Below, piece after piece: positions 15,854 to 25,662 of a stretch of DNA of 64,000 nt. The DNA comes from Luxibacter massiliensis. Lineage in GTDB: Bacteria > Bacillota > Clostridia > Lachnospirales > Lachnospiraceae. The notes below the pieces were generated by a model. The model ran no database searches, was not told where the DNA came from, and saw only the letters and a list, made by a program, of their open reading frames with translations. Every line of letters starts with the position of its first letter. Position 1 is the stretch's first letter. Position numbers and translations under genes: made by a program. The stretch spans positions 248,001-312,000 of the forward strand of contig NZ_UWOE01000001.1 of assembly GCF_900604355.1 (NCBI RefSeq). Reading direction: 5' to 3'.

Positions 15854-17008
15854 ATGAAATTTTTTCATTTATCGGATCTGCACATAGGCAGGCAGCTTCA
15901 CCAGTATAGCCTGCTGGAGGATCAGAGGCATATTCTGCAGGAAGTATTAACCTATGTAGAAGCATTGCGTCCTGACGGAATTGTGATTGCAGGGGATATT
16001 TATGACAAGCCTGTCCCGTCAGCAGAGGCGGTGGCACTTTTTGATGAATTTCTGACTAGTCTGGCTGGGAAGGGCAGCCCTATGGCAATTATGGTGATAA
16101 GCGGGAACCATGACTCTGGCAGAAGGCTGGATTATGCAGGCAGAATCCTGGAAAGGCAAAACATTTATATAGCAGGCAGCCTGCCCTCCTGCCGGGGGGA
16201 GCGGTTAAAGCGGGTGACTCTCGCAGATGAGTTTGGGGAAGTGGATTTTTATCTGCTTCCATTTTTAAAACCTGGATATGTCCGGGGGGTTTTACAGGAT
16301 GCAGAGCCGGGGAGCTATACGGAGGCAGTATCCAGGATGATCCAGAGGGAGAATATAGATTTTAGCAAGCGTAATGTCCTTTTGTCCCACCAGTTTTATA
16401 TGGGGGGCAGACAGGAACCCCAGACTTGTGATTCTGAAAGGTTTTCTGTTGGAGGCATAGACAATGTGGACATAGGATCCATAAAAGATTTTGATTATGC
16501 TGCATTAGGCCATTTACATGGAGCGCAGCAAGTGGCCGTTCCCCATATCCGGTACTGTGGGACTCTCTTGAAATACTCGGTAAGTGAGGCAGAACACATC
16601 AAATCACTGCATGTGATTGAACTTGGTCCAAAGCACAAAGAGATCAGTGTACAAGAACTTCCTCTTCATCCTCTGCGGGATGTAAGGAAAATCAAAGGTG
16701 AGCTTAAGAATATACTTAAGGAGGCAAAGGCGGCGAACAGGGAGGACTATGTCAGTATTACCCTGACAGACGAGATGGCTCCCTACAAGCCTAAAGAACA
16801 GTTGGAAAAGGTATATTCCCATATATTGGAGATACGTATAGACAATACAAGAACCCGCAGGCGCCTTGAGGAGTTCCGGGATGAACCCGGGGGGGATGAC
16901 CCTCTGGAAATATTTGATGATTTTTTCCGGGAAATTCAGGGAAGGCATATTTCAAAAGAAGAGCGGGAGTTTATGAGGCAAATAATGGAAAAGGCAGAGA
17001 GAGAATAA
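15854..17008 (+). CDS. sbcD: Exonuclease subunit SbcD
   Basis: About 384 residues of metallophosphoesterase. Phosphoesterase motifs are all visible: FHLSDLHIGR (motif I), IAGDIYDKP (II), ISGNHDSGRR (III), VLLSHQFY (IV) and ALGHLHGAQ (V). With SbcC it forms the ATP-dependent Mre11/Rad50-type nuclease that processes hairpins and double-strand ends. The ATG at 15854 follows GGAAGGGAG and places SDLHIG at the usual distance from the N-terminus; the longer frame from 15806 overlaps the upstream gene. One base separates its stop from the sbcC start. Confidence 0.95.
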   Translation: MKFFHLSDLHIGRQLHQYSLLEDQRHILQEVLTYVEALRPDGIVIAGDIYDKPVPSAEAVALFDEFLTSLAGKGSPMAIMVISGNHDSGRRLDYAGRILERQNIYIAGSLPSCRGERLKRVTLADEFGEVDFYLLPFLKPGYVRGVLQDAEPGSYTEAVSRMIQRENIDFSKRNVLLSHQFYMGGRQEPQTCDSERFSVGGIDNVDIGSIKDFDYAALGHLHGAQQVAVPHIRYCGTLLKYSVSEAEHIKSLHVIELGPKHKEISVQELPLHPLRDVRKIKGELKNILKEAKAANREDYVSITLTDEMAPYKPKEQLEKVYSHILEIRIDNTRTRRRLEEFRDEPGGDDPLEIFDDFFREIQGRHISKEEREFMRQIMEKAERE

Positions 17009-17009
17009 G

Positions 17010-19664
17010 ATGAGACCATTGAAATTGACCATGTCTGCTTTTGGTTCTTATGCAGACATGGAGGTGATTGATTTTACCCAAATTCCCTATGGCCTGTTTT
17101 TGATTACTGGAGACACGGGGGCAGGTAAAACTACAGTTTTTGATGCAATTACATATGCTTTGTATGGCAGGACAAGCGGCGGCAGGAGAGAAGGGAATAT
17201 GATGCGCAGCCAGTATGCCAGGGATGATGCAGAAACATTTGTAGAATATGGCTTTAGTTATAGGGGGAGGAAATATACTGTCAGAAGAAATCCAGAATAT
17301 ATGAGGACTGGAAAGCGTAAAAAGGCAGATGGCTCCTTGAGGCTTGTGAAGGAAAGTGCGTCCGTCAGGCTGGTGCTGCCTGATGGTACCGAATATCAGG
17401 GGAGAAAAAAAGAAATTGACAGCAAGCTGGAGGAAATTATAGGACTGGATGTAAACCAGTTCACACAAATCGCCATGATTGCGCAGGGAGACTTTTTGAA
17501 ACTTCTGTATGCAGAGTCCAGAGAAAGGAAGCGGATTTTTTCGCGGATTTTCCAGACAAATTTATATTGGAAAGTGCAGGAAGAATTAAAGGAACAGGCC
17601 AAGGCGCTTTATATGGGCCTGGAGGATAATATAAAGGACTGTGCCCGTGAAATAGAGCGGGTAGAGGTAGGGCCTAAAATAAAAGAAAAAGGAATCTGGG
17701 AGGAGTTAATAAAGCTGGATGTACCGCCAGAGGAAGAAATTATTTCCTGCCTGGATAGAATATGCAGCCAGGGCCAGACTATGGTAAAAGAGGCAGAAGA
17801 AAAAGCCCACTCCCTTAAAGGGCAGGCAGAAGAGTTATATGCATCTATTAAAAGCAAGGAAGAAGTAAACCAGCTTTTTATCCTCAAAGAGCAGGCACAG
17901 AACAGAGAGAAGGAATTAGAGGGAAAACGGGAGACGATAGAGGTACTGCGCAGGCAGCAGAAGGAAGGAGAGCGCGCCCAAAGGGTCTGCCTGAAAGAGG
18001 AGCCATACAGGGAGACTGTACAAAAGGCGGGAAGACTGAATCAAGAGGTGGCCTTAATAAAAAAATGGTTAGAGGAAAAAAAGAAAGTCAGAGATGCTAA
18101 AGAGGAGGCGCTGAAACAGAAAGAAAAGGAGCAAAGGATCCAGGAGCCAAAGATGAGGCAAAAGATAGACAGGCTGAGAGATTCATTGAGTCATTTTGAG
18201 AAAATACGGGATCTGGAGAAGCAGCATAAAGAAAGCCTGAGAAGGATGGTTAAGATTCTTGATGAATGCCACATAGCATCTGAGGATTATGATAAAAAGT
18301 ACAGGCGGTTCTTTGAAGGACAGGCAGGCATACTGGCCCGCAGCCTGAGTGACGGGATCCCCTGTCCTGTCTGCGGTTCTGTCAGACATCCTAATTTGGC
18401 AGAGGCACCAGACGATATCCCTGACCAGCAGGATGTCCATAAAGCTAAAGAAATAAGGGATAAAAAGGAAAAGGAACGTAATACTATACAGACAGAATTC
18501 CAGGAGGATGAGGCCAGGCTAAAGGCAGAGAAGCAGTTTTTATCCAATGCCTTGGAAGGGTTCCCCCAGGGTGATATAAAAACAGAGGATGAAGCGGGAA
18601 GGGTCCTGAAAAGTCTGGAAAAAGAGTTGGAGCATAAAAATAAAGAATTCCAGAAAAAGGAAAAAGAATTTAGGGAATTGGTGGAAGAGATCAAGCATAA
18701 AGACGGACTTCTGGAGAGCATGGAAAAACAGCTTCAAGATCTGTATATGAAAGAGGCGGAAGAGGAAGAATACTTTCAGAAGGAATTAAAGCTTCAGAAA
18801 TTTTTGTCTTATCAGGAATATAATGCAGCTAAAGAGTGGATTCAGGGACAGGAGGAGAGGAAACATGAGATAAAATCGTATGATGAGGAATGCCTGCAAA
18901 ATAAGACAGAAATTAAGATGCTCGCTAAGCAGACCCGTGGCAGGCAGCCAGTTGAGTTAGTGGAATTAAAAAATAAGGCCAGAGAAGTAGAAAGGCTTCA
19001 AGAAGAAGAGAAAATGAAACTTTTCTCCCTGCACAGCATACAGGATAAAAATACTGAGGCAAGGGAAAAGCTGAAGCAGTATTTTCAGGCCAGAGGAGCT
19101 TTGATGAGTCGTTATGAGATGGCTGATAATTTGAACCGTACTGCAAACGGCACTTTAAGCGGCAGTGTAAAACTAGATTTTGAGACATTTGTCCAGCGAA
19201 AGTATTTCCGTCAGGTTATCTATGCAGCCAACCACAGGCTTTCAAGGATGACATCTGGAGAATTTATACTGCAGTGCAGGGAAATCAAGGACTTAAAAAG
19301 CCAGGGACAGGCAGGCTTAGACCTGGATGTATATCATATTGTCAATGATTCTGTGAGAGATGTAAAAACACTTTCAGGCGGAGAAGCTTTTATGGCCTCT
19401 CTTGCCATGGCCCTGGGATTGGCTGATATTATTCAGAATACTGCCGGTGCTGTCAGCCTGGAAACTATGTTTGTTGACGAAGGTTTTGGAGCGCTGGATG
19501 ATTCCGCGCGAGAAAAAGCTATACGGATCCTACAGGAATTAGCTGGAGAAAAAGGTCTTGTAGGTATCATTTCTCATGTAAATGAGCTGAAAGAGCAGAT
19601 TGAATGTAAATTAGTTGTTGAGAAAAGTGAAAAGGGCAGTAAAACCCGGTGGATGCTGGAATGA
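17010..19664 (+). CDS. sbcC: Exonuclease subunit SbcC
   Basis: 884 residues of SMC/Rad50 type. Walker A is GDTGAGKTT at residues 34-42. Two long coiled-coil arms rich in Glu and Lys follow, with a zinc hook CPVC near residue 451, and the C-terminal half holds the ABC signature LSGGEAFMASLAMALGLAD and Walker B MFVDEGFGALDD. It is somewhat shorter than the E. coli protein but in the normal Firmicute range. It is coupled to sbcD and ends the three-gene operon. Confidence 0.96.
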   Translation: MRPLKLTMSAFGSYADMEVIDFTQIPYGLFLITGDTGAGKTTVFDAITYALYGRTSGGRREGNMMRSQYARDDAETFVEYGFSYRGRKYTVRRNPEYMRTGKRKKADGSLRLVKESASVRLVLPDGTEYQGRKKEIDSKLEEIIGLDVNQFTQIAMIAQGDFLKLLYAESRERKRIFSRIFQTNLYWKVQEELKEQAKALYMGLEDNIKDCAREIERVEVGPKIKEKGIWEELIKLDVPPEEEIISCLDRICSQGQTMVKEAEEKAHSLKGQAEELYASIKSKEEVNQLFILKEQAQNREKELEGKRETIEVLRRQQKEGERAQRVCLKEEPYRETVQKAGRLNQEVALIKKWLEEKKKVRDAKEEALKQKEKEQRIQEPKMRQKIDRLRDSLSHFEKIRDLEKQHKESLRRMVKILDECHIASEDYDKKYRRFFEGQAGILARSLSDGIPCPVCGSVRHPNLAEAPDDIPDQQDVHKAKEIRDKKEKERNTIQTEFQEDEARLKAEKQFLSNALEGFPQGDIKTEDEAGRVLKSLEKELEHKNKEFQKKEKEFRELVEEIKHKDGLLESMEKQLQDLYMKEAEEEEYFQKELKLQKFLSYQEYNAAKEWIQGQEERKHEIKSYDEECLQNKTEIKMLAKQTRGRQPVELVELKNKAREVERLQEEEKMKLFSLHSIQDKNTEAREKLKQYFQARGALMSRYEMADNLNRTANGTLSGSVKLDFETFVQRKYFRQVIYAANHRLSRMTSGEFILQCREIKDLKSQGQAGLDLDVYHIVNDSVRDVKTLSGGEAFMASLAMALGLADIIQNTAGAVSLETMFVDEGFGALDDSAREKAIRILQELAGEKGLVGIISHVNELKEQIECKLVVEKSEKGSKTRWMLE

Positions 19665-19719
19665 TAATATAAAGGCTATAGATTTGCTGAAATATGTGCT
19701 GATAGTCTGCGTGAGAATC

Positions 19720-19842
19720 AATGACCCCGATGTAAGCATACGGGGCGCCAAACTAGAAGCGGGCAAGCGCCGGGGGGGATTAGACCCTCGCGGCAGCCGC
19801 CAAATGGACATGTAAATATGTCCGCTTGGCTCGTTGCTCGCG
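19720..19842 (-). repeat. Dispersed structured repeat, copy C (full form, minus strand)
   Basis: Read on the minus strand it starts CGAGCAACGAGCCAAGCGG, then GGACAT-ATTTAC-ATGTCC, GGCGGCTGCCGCGAGGGTCT, and ends in the CCCCGTATG-CTTA-CATCGGGG hairpin. It lies between sbcC and the SGNH hydrolase gene and is the inverse orientation of copies A and B. Confidence 0.85.
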
Positions 19843-19870
19843 GGAATAAAGAGGATTAGGAGTGGAACGG

Positions 19871-20998
19871 ATGAGGAAGTATCTGAAAACAATGGGATTT
19901 TTTGTGCTGACAGTGCTTCTGTCTATACAGCAGGCTTTGCCCGTGGGGGCCTGGGAGGAATCCCTATCATGTACAGTGCTGGGGGACAGTATTGCAAAGG
20001 GATATTCTTCAGATAAGTCAATAGAGATAAAAAGCTATGGACAGATAGTGACAGAGCGGGTTGCCGGTGAGGCGGGGATTCCCTACACTTATAAAAATTT
20101 TGCCAAAAATGGATTGGCCACGGCAGGACTCAATGAAAAAATTCTGGCAAAGGATGAGGTGTTGGAAAGTCTGGAAAATGCAGATATAATCCTGGTAACT
20201 ATGGGGTCAAATGATTTACTTAATGAGTTTAAAAAGGAGGCCCAGGCAATTTTGGACACGGATACCAAGTTTAAAAGCGCTGGGGAGGCCCTGAACGAGG
20301 TAAAGGCTGCGGTAAAAGATAACCCTCTTCTGGTCCTGAAAATTATTGATGCGCTGGGAAACTGGGATTATGGGGCCTTTGAGGGGGAATGGATAAAGGC
20401 CATGGATACAATTACTGCCCACAAAAAGGAGGATTCCCAGATTATTGTTACTAATATATACAATCCTGTGCACAATATGGAGCTTCCCGGTACAATGAAT
20501 AAGATTGTGGAAGATATTATACAGAATATGAATAAAATGATTGAAAAACGGGCAGAGGAATATGGATATCAGGTGGTGGATTTATTTCAATCAGATATCG
20601 TTGCCTTTGTACAGGACGATGGACTTCATCCTGACCAGGAGGGACAAGAACTTATTGCAGATTTAGTCTACAAACAGTTAACCCCCCAGGAGCAGGATAA
20701 GGCAAGGTCTGTAGACGGGGCGGCTGTGAAAGGGGAAGAAACTGGAGAAGAAGGCGCTGGAAGTGAAACAGCAGAAAATGATGGCACAGGAGCCAGTACA
20801 GAAGAAACTGAAACCATTGAAGGGACGAAGGAGGACTCATTAGAGGACAAAGAAAGGCAGAACAGGAAAGAAGCAAAAGAGAAAGTCCAGGATGCAAAGC
20901 CTGCACAGTGGGGAGGATTGGCCATATTGGTTATCATACTTCTGGCGTGGGCGGCCCTGACTTTGAAAAATGCAAGGAGAGGAAAAAAGGGAAAGTAG
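19871..20998 (+). CDS. SGNH/GDSL hydrolase, secreted and C-terminally membrane anchored
   Basis: About 375 residues. A signal peptide (MRKYLKTMGFFVLTVLLSIQ) is followed by the GDSL block VLGDSIAKGYS, the second block VTMGSNDLLNE with the Gly/Asn oxyanion residues, and the catalytic DGLHPDQEG. A low-complexity Glu/Thr-rich stretch (about 285-345) leads to a single C-terminal membrane helix (GGLAILVIILLAWAAL) and a basic tail. It is probably an extracellular esterase acting on lipids or acylated polysaccharides, held at the cell surface. The ATG at 19871 is preferred over the GTG at 19862 since AGGAG lies 9 nt upstream. Confidence 0.87.
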   Translation: MRKYLKTMGFFVLTVLLSIQQALPVGAWEESLSCTVLGDSIAKGYSSDKSIEIKSYGQIVTERVAGEAGIPYTYKNFAKNGLATAGLNEKILAKDEVLESLENADIILVTMGSNDLLNEFKKEAQAILDTDTKFKSAGEALNEVKAAVKDNPLLVLKIIDALGNWDYGAFEGEWIKAMDTITAHKKEDSQIIVTNIYNPVHNMELPGTMNKIVEDIIQNMNKMIEKRAEEYGYQVVDLFQSDIVAFVQDDGLHPDQEGQELIADLVYKQLTPQEQDKARSVDGAAVKGEETGEEGAGSETAENDGTGASTEETETIEGTKEDSLEDKERQNRKEAKEKVQDAKPAQWGGLAILVIILLAWAALTLKNARRGKKGK

Positions 20999-21154
20999 CT
21001 GAACACAGAAAGCTCAAAACTATATCACATTTATAACACAAAAACTTCACAAACTTCTGTTACCTTATTTTTTATGTGAAACGGGGAGCTGTTTCATGGG
21101 GCGCCGGCTTCTTCAGCGGCGTTTGGCAGAAAAATGAAACCGGGAGGTAGGGAC

Positions 21155-22147
21155 TTGATTGAGGTAAAGAATTTAGTGAAGAAATACGGGAACCATACGG
21201 CCATAGACCATCTGAATTTCAAGATTGAAAAAGGAAAGGTCTATGGCTTTTTGGGCCCAAATGGCGCAGGGAAATCCACAACCATGAACATTATGACGGG
21301 ATATCTGGGAGCCACAGAAGGGGAGGTGCTTATTAATGGGCATGACATTTTGCGTGAACCGGAAGAGGCAAAGAAATATATAGGATATTTGCCTGAACTC
21401 CCCCCGCTGTACACAGAAATGACAGTGATAGAATATCTTAGGTTTGCCGCGGAATTAAAGGGATTGCCTAAAAAAAGCAGAGAAACTGACATAGATCAGG
21501 CTTTAAATCTGGCAAAACTGAAGGATGTGAGCGGAAGGCTGATTCGGAATTTGTCAAAAGGGTACCGGCAGAGGGTAGGACTTGCCCAGGCAGTGCTTGG
21601 GTTCCCTGATATCATTATACTTGACGAGCCGACTGTAGGACTGGATCCAAAACAAATTATTGAAATCAGAGAACTGATCCGTAAGCTGGCAGAGGAACAT
21701 ACGGTGATTTTAAGTTCACATATCCTGGCAGAAGTACGGGAAGTCTGTGATTATATTATGATTATTTCCCGCGGCAGGCTTGTGGCAAGCGATACGCCTG
21801 ATAACCTGGAGCATCTTATGGATGGCCTGGAAACTATAGAAGTTGAGGCCAGGGCAGATTTGGCGCAGGTAAGAGAGGTCTTGAAAGCAGTGGATGGGAT
21901 TTCTTCTTTTAAGGCCGAGGAAAAAGATGAAGGGATTGTATCTGCAGAGATAGAAGCGAATGACAAGGAAGACGTCAGAGAAAGGATTTTCTTTGCATTT
22001 GCAGAGAGAAAATGTCCTCTTATAACACTTAAGATCAACCGGGCGAGCCTGGAAGAGATTTTCCTGGAACTTACACAGGGAGATTCTTCTAAAGGGGTAT
22101 CTGGAATAAAGAATAGGGAGGATGAAAAAGATGGCGGCAATTTATAA
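21155..22147 (+). CDS. ABC transporter ATP-binding protein (GldA-like)
   Basis: About 330 residues. Walker A is GPNGAGKST, the signature is LSKGYRQRVGLAQA and Walker B is IIILDEPTVGLDP; a C-terminal extension follows, as in GldA/CcmA-type exporters. The TTG at 21155 is the likely start: GGGAGGT lies just upstream and the protein then begins MIEVKNLVKKYG, the family's usual start. The ATG at 21134 would precede the ribosome site. It overlaps the permease gene by 17 bp. With the next three genes it forms a Gld/Nos-type export module of unknown substrate. Confidence 0.92.
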   Translation: MIEVKNLVKKYGNHTAIDHLNFKIEKGKVYGFLGPNGAGKSTTMNIMTGYLGATEGEVLINGHDILREPEEAKKYIGYLPELPPLYTEMTVIEYLRFAAELKGLPKKSRETDIDQALNLAKLKDVSGRLIRNLSKGYRQRVGLAQAVLGFPDIIILDEPTVGLDPKQIIEIRELIRKLAEEHTVILSSHILAEVREVCDYIMIISRGRLVASDTPDNLEHLMDGLETIEVEARADLAQVREVLKAVDGISSFKAEEKDEGIVSAEIEANDKEDVRERIFFAFAERKCPLITLKINRASLEEIFLELTQGDSSKGVSGIKNREDEKDGGNL

Positions 22148-22997
22148 AAGAGAACTAAAATCATACTTCCAGTCCATGGTAGGATGCGTTTTTATTGCTT
22201 TTCTGGTAGCTTTTACCGGAATTTATTTTATGGCATATAACCTGAATGCGGGATATCCGTATTTTTCCTATACACTGTCCGGGTCTTTGATCGTATTCCT
22301 GGTAGGCATACCCCTGATAACTATGAAAAGTTTTTCGGAGGAGAGAAAAAATAAGACAGACCAGCTTTTGCTGACGGCTCCTGTGAGCCTGTCTAAAATT
22401 GTTGCAGGAAAATATCTGGCAATGGTTTCAGTGCTTGCAGTACCTAATCTGATCTTTTGTATCTTTCCCCTTATAATTAAAATGCAGGGGATATCATATC
22501 TAAAAGTGGATTATATTTCCATTGGCGTATTTTTCCTTTTAGGGTGTGTATATATCGCTATTGGAATGTTTTTATCTGCCCTGACAGAGAGCCAGATTAT
22601 TGCCTTTATAACCTCTTTCGGCGTTTTGCTTGTATTATATCTATGGGATGGGATTTTATCCTTCCTGCCCAGTTCTGCGATCAGCGGAGTGTTTGGGATT
22701 ATCATTCTTCTCACTCTTGCAGCTGCCTACATACAGAGCATGACAGGCAACTGGGTAATCAGCGGCGGGATAGAACTCATAGGAGTAGCTGCGTGTGTTG
22801 TTACATATATTCTTAAATCCAGCCTGTTTGAAAATATTTTAACCAAGTTCCTGGGGAATCTGGCGTTGGCCAATGTTTTTACGGATATTACGTCAAGCAG
22901 TATTGTGGATGTAAGCGGAATTATTCTTTACCTGTCTGTTATAGCAATATTTATTTTCCTGACAGTGCAGGCAATTCAGAAAAGACGTTGGAGTTAG
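22131..22997 (+). CDS. ABC transporter permease (GldF-like)
   Basis: About 288 residues with six predicted membrane helices. The N-terminus AAIYKRELKSYFQSMVG followed by an amphipathic stretch, and the SFSEERKNKTDQLLLTAPVSL motif after the second helix, are typical of ABC-2/GldF permeases. The ATG at 22131 has AGGGAGG 10 nt upstream; the ATG at 22122 is only 1 nt from that site. It is the membrane subunit for the ATPase encoded just upstream. Confidence 0.9.
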   Translation: MAAIYKRELKSYFQSMVGCVFIAFLVAFTGIYFMAYNLNAGYPYFSYTLSGSLIVFLVGIPLITMKSFSEERKNKTDQLLLTAPVSLSKIVAGKYLAMVSVLAVPNLIFCIFPLIIKMQGISYLKVDYISIGVFFLLGCVYIAIGMFLSALTESQIIAFITSFGVLLVLYLWDGILSFLPSSAISGVFGIIILLTLAAAYIQSMTGNWVISGGIELIGVAACVVTYILKSSLFENILTKFLGNLALANVFTDITSSSIVDVSGIILYLSVIAIFIFLTVQAIQKRRWS

Positions 22998-23009
22998 GAG
23001 GACCGGATT

Positions 23010-24506
23010 GTGCAGAATATAAAGAAATTGTTCAAAACAACGGGGACAAAAAGTGGTACGTATAGTGTTGGGATGACTGTCATTATTATAGCGATTATTG
23101 TGGCTGCTAATATGATTTTTGGACAGCTGCCAGAGAAATTCAGGAATATTGATGTGAGCAGCACTAAAATTTATGAAATATCCGATAAGAGCAGGGAAAT
23201 TTTAAAAGATTTAGATAAAGATATTACATTTACTGTATTGGCGGAGAAGGAGGGGACAGACGACAGAATCAAGACATTCCTAAGTAAGTATGCAGCGCTT
23301 TCGGGAAAACTGTCAGTTAAGTGGATTGACCCAGTTCTGCACCCGTCAGCTTTGACTGAATATGATACAACGGAAAACAGCATTGTAATTTCTTGTGAGG
23401 AGACTGGAAAGAGTACAATCGTTTCTTTTGATGATATTATTGTGGTGGACGCTTCTTCCTATTATTACACGGGAAGCGTGTCCGAGTCTGAATTTGACGG
23501 CGAGGGCCAGCTTACAAGTGCAGTGAATTATGTAATAAATGATGTAAACAAGAATATTTTTAGGACCACAGGCCATGGGGAAGGGACTCTGTCCAGTACA
23601 GTGACAGACCTGATGAGTAAAAATAACTATACGGTCAGCGAGCTGAATTTGGTCATGAACGCAGAGATCCCCGAAGAGTGTGACCTGCTTCTTATGTATG
23701 CGCCCGCAAAGGATTTGTCAGATGACGAGAGGAATGCTGTAGAGAATTATCTGGCAGGAGGCGGAAAGGTCATGCTCATACTGGGAGAGACCAGTACGGC
23801 GGATTTGCCGAACATAGCCGCCGTGATGAAGCAGTATGGAATGGAAGAAGTTCCCGGATACATTGCAGATCCTGAGAGATGCTACCAGGGTAATTATTAT
23901 TATATTTTCCCAACACTTTCTGTATATGGGGATATGGCCCAGGGAATTGATTCTCAAATGGTATTGCTGGGGAATGCAAGGGGAATGAACTTGGTGGATA
24001 CCGCCAGAGATACCATTACGGCAGAAGCATTTATGTCATCTTCGGACAGTGCGTATGCTGTAACAGAAGATGCACAGACACAGGGGAATTATACTCTTGG
24101 GGCGGTGGCTGAAGAGACTGTGGATAGTTCTTCTGCAGAGGATAGTGGGGCGACAGAGGACGAGAGTGCCCAGACGGACGCGGAATCAGCTTCAGAAGAC
24201 AGTACAGATGGGGAGGAAGCAGCCAATGCTGTAAAAAGCAGGCTGACAGTTATATCTGCAGGGAGTATCATTGATTCCCAGATTACAGATACATTTCCAC
24301 AGCTGGAAAATACCACATTATTTATGAATGCTGTGAGCAGTAATTTTGATGGTGTACAAAATGTTTCGATTGAACCAAAAAGCCTGGCCACAGAGTACAA
24401 TACTGTGCAGCATGCAGGGATGTTCAGCCTGCTTGTCATTTTTGGGATTCCACTGCTGGTTTTGGTGTCTGGATTTGCTGTCTGGTACAGAAGAAGAAAG
24501 GCCTAA
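23010..24506 (+). CDS. GldG-like ABC transporter auxiliary protein
   Basis: 498 residues. A membrane helix near the N-terminus (MTVIIIAIIVAANMIFG) is followed by a long extracytoplasmic domain resembling the PF09822 ABC-transporter-associated domain, an acidic Ser/Glu/Asp-rich insert around residues 375-410, and a C-terminal helix (MFSLLVIFGIPLLVLVSGFAV) with a basic end. It starts with GTG, 7 nt after AGGAGG. It lies 12 bp after the permease and is probably the extracellular partner of the exporter. Gliding is not implied; homologues are common in non-gliding Clostridia. Confidence 0.85.
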   Translation: MQNIKKLFKTTGTKSGTYSVGMTVIIIAIIVAANMIFGQLPEKFRNIDVSSTKIYEISDKSREILKDLDKDITFTVLAEKEGTDDRIKTFLSKYAALSGKLSVKWIDPVLHPSALTEYDTTENSIVISCEETGKSTIVSFDDIIVVDASSYYYTGSVSESEFDGEGQLTSAVNYVINDVNKNIFRTTGHGEGTLSSTVTDLMSKNNYTVSELNLVMNAEIPEECDLLLMYAPAKDLSDDERNAVENYLAGGGKVMLILGETSTADLPNIAAVMKQYGMEEVPGYIADPERCYQGNYYYIFPTLSVYGDMAQGIDSQMVLLGNARGMNLVDTARDTITAEAFMSSSDSAYAVTEDAQTQGNYTLGAVAEETVDSSSAEDSGATEDESAQTDAESASEDSTDGEEAANAVKSRLTVISAGSIIDSQITDTFPQLENTTLFMNAVSSNFDGVQNVSIEPKSLATEYNTVQHAGMFSLLVIFGIPLLVLVSGFAVWYRRRKA

Positions 24507-24521
24507 AAGCAGGAGGGCAGG

Positions 24522-25433
24522 ATGATGGAGAAGAAAAAAATTAAAGTATTGACAGTACTGATTGGAATTTTACTTGTACTGCTAGCAATTTATTTTGGAC
24601 TACAGTCCTGGAATAAAGGGCAGGAGAAAAAAGCGCAGGAGCAGGAAGAAGCAGAGGCTGTTTATGCTACAGATACTTCTGATATAGTGGGGGTTAAGTA
24701 TGATGCTGGAAACGGTGAAATGAATTTTGAGAAGGAAGGGGATGCTTGGGTATATACCCAGGATAAAGATTTTCCTCTGGCCCAAAGTTATATTGAACAA
24801 ATTGTATCTGATTTCGGGCGTCTGAAAGCAGAGCGGGAGTTAAAGGACGGAGACTCCCTTAAAGATTACGGTTTAGAGGATCCTGTCTATACGGTAGTGC
24901 TGACTGGCAGCGACGGTACAGAGACGTCTGTCTATTTTGGGGATATGACGGGAGAAAGCTATTATGTTACGGTCAATGACAGCCAGAGGGTTTATACAGT
25001 GGCCAGTAGTTATGCCGATGATCTGCAGTATAGCCTGGATGACATGGCTCAGTTGGATACTTATCCGAATATTGGGAGTGGGAATTTAAAAAAGGAAGTA
25101 ATCAGCAGAAATGGCACAGATACAACTTATGATTCAGAAAATGATGAAGATTCGGAGAATATCGCCGCTGTAGCAGGGGGACTTGGAGCCGTAACATTGA
25201 GTGAGGCTGCGGACTATTCTGTGGAGGATAAGGATTTGCCCGGATATGGACTGGATGAGGGCAGCCGAATAGAAGTTGAGGCCACATACACAGAAGACGA
25301 TGAGGAGAAAATACTGAAACTGTATATTGGAGGGGAGGATGCAAATGGAAACAGATATGTGATGCTGAATGATTCCAGAATCGTATATTTAATTTCTGAC
25401 GATGTATGCAAAAATATACTGAATGAAGAGTAG
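24522..25433 (+). CDS. DUF4340 domain-containing membrane-anchored protein
   Basis: 303 residues. One N-terminal helix (VLTVLIGILLVLLAIYFGL) anchors an external region with DUF4340-type features (DIVGVKYDAGNGEMNFEKEG, a YGLEDP motif and DMTGESYYVTVND). Function is unknown; DUF4340 genes habitually follow GldA/F/G-type transporters, as here, so it is likely a fourth component of that complex. ATG codons at 24522 and 24525 are equally usable behind GGAGGG. Confidence 0.82.
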   Translation: MMEKKKIKVLTVLIGILLVLLAIYFGLQSWNKGQEKKAQEQEEAEAVYATDTSDIVGVKYDAGNGEMNFEKEGDAWVYTQDKDFPLAQSYIEQIVSDFGRLKAERELKDGDSLKDYGLEDPVYTVVLTGSDGTETSVYFGDMTGESYYVTVNDSQRVYTVASSYADDLQYSLDDMAQLDTYPNIGSGNLKKEVISRNGTDTTYDSENDEDSENIAAVAGGLGAVTLSEAADYSVEDKDLPGYGLDEGSRIEVEATYTEDDEEKILKLYIGGEDANGNRYVMLNDSRIVYLISDDVCKNILNEE

Positions 25434-25662
25434 CTTTTTAAGTAAGCGGAGGCATTACACATGTAGAGATATAAAAGCCACAGGGAGTGCAGGCCGTTTG
25501 TCCCTGGACGGTAAATGGATTTTTATGCCATAAAAGCGGGGCGGTATTTTATTCCAGGGGGAAATTCCGTAAAGTTTATATATATTTAATACGCGGTTTA
25601 TTGACAATATGGGGAAAACAGAGGAAAATATCTCTCATGTAGATAAAGTGAGGGTGATGATC

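Noticed and set aside
19611..19892. 93-residue minus ORF (and similar ORFs at 10561 and 19615) covering the dispersed repeat
   Set aside because: Translations of the structured repeat in different frames; the same motif appears in several frames and strands, so not a gene.
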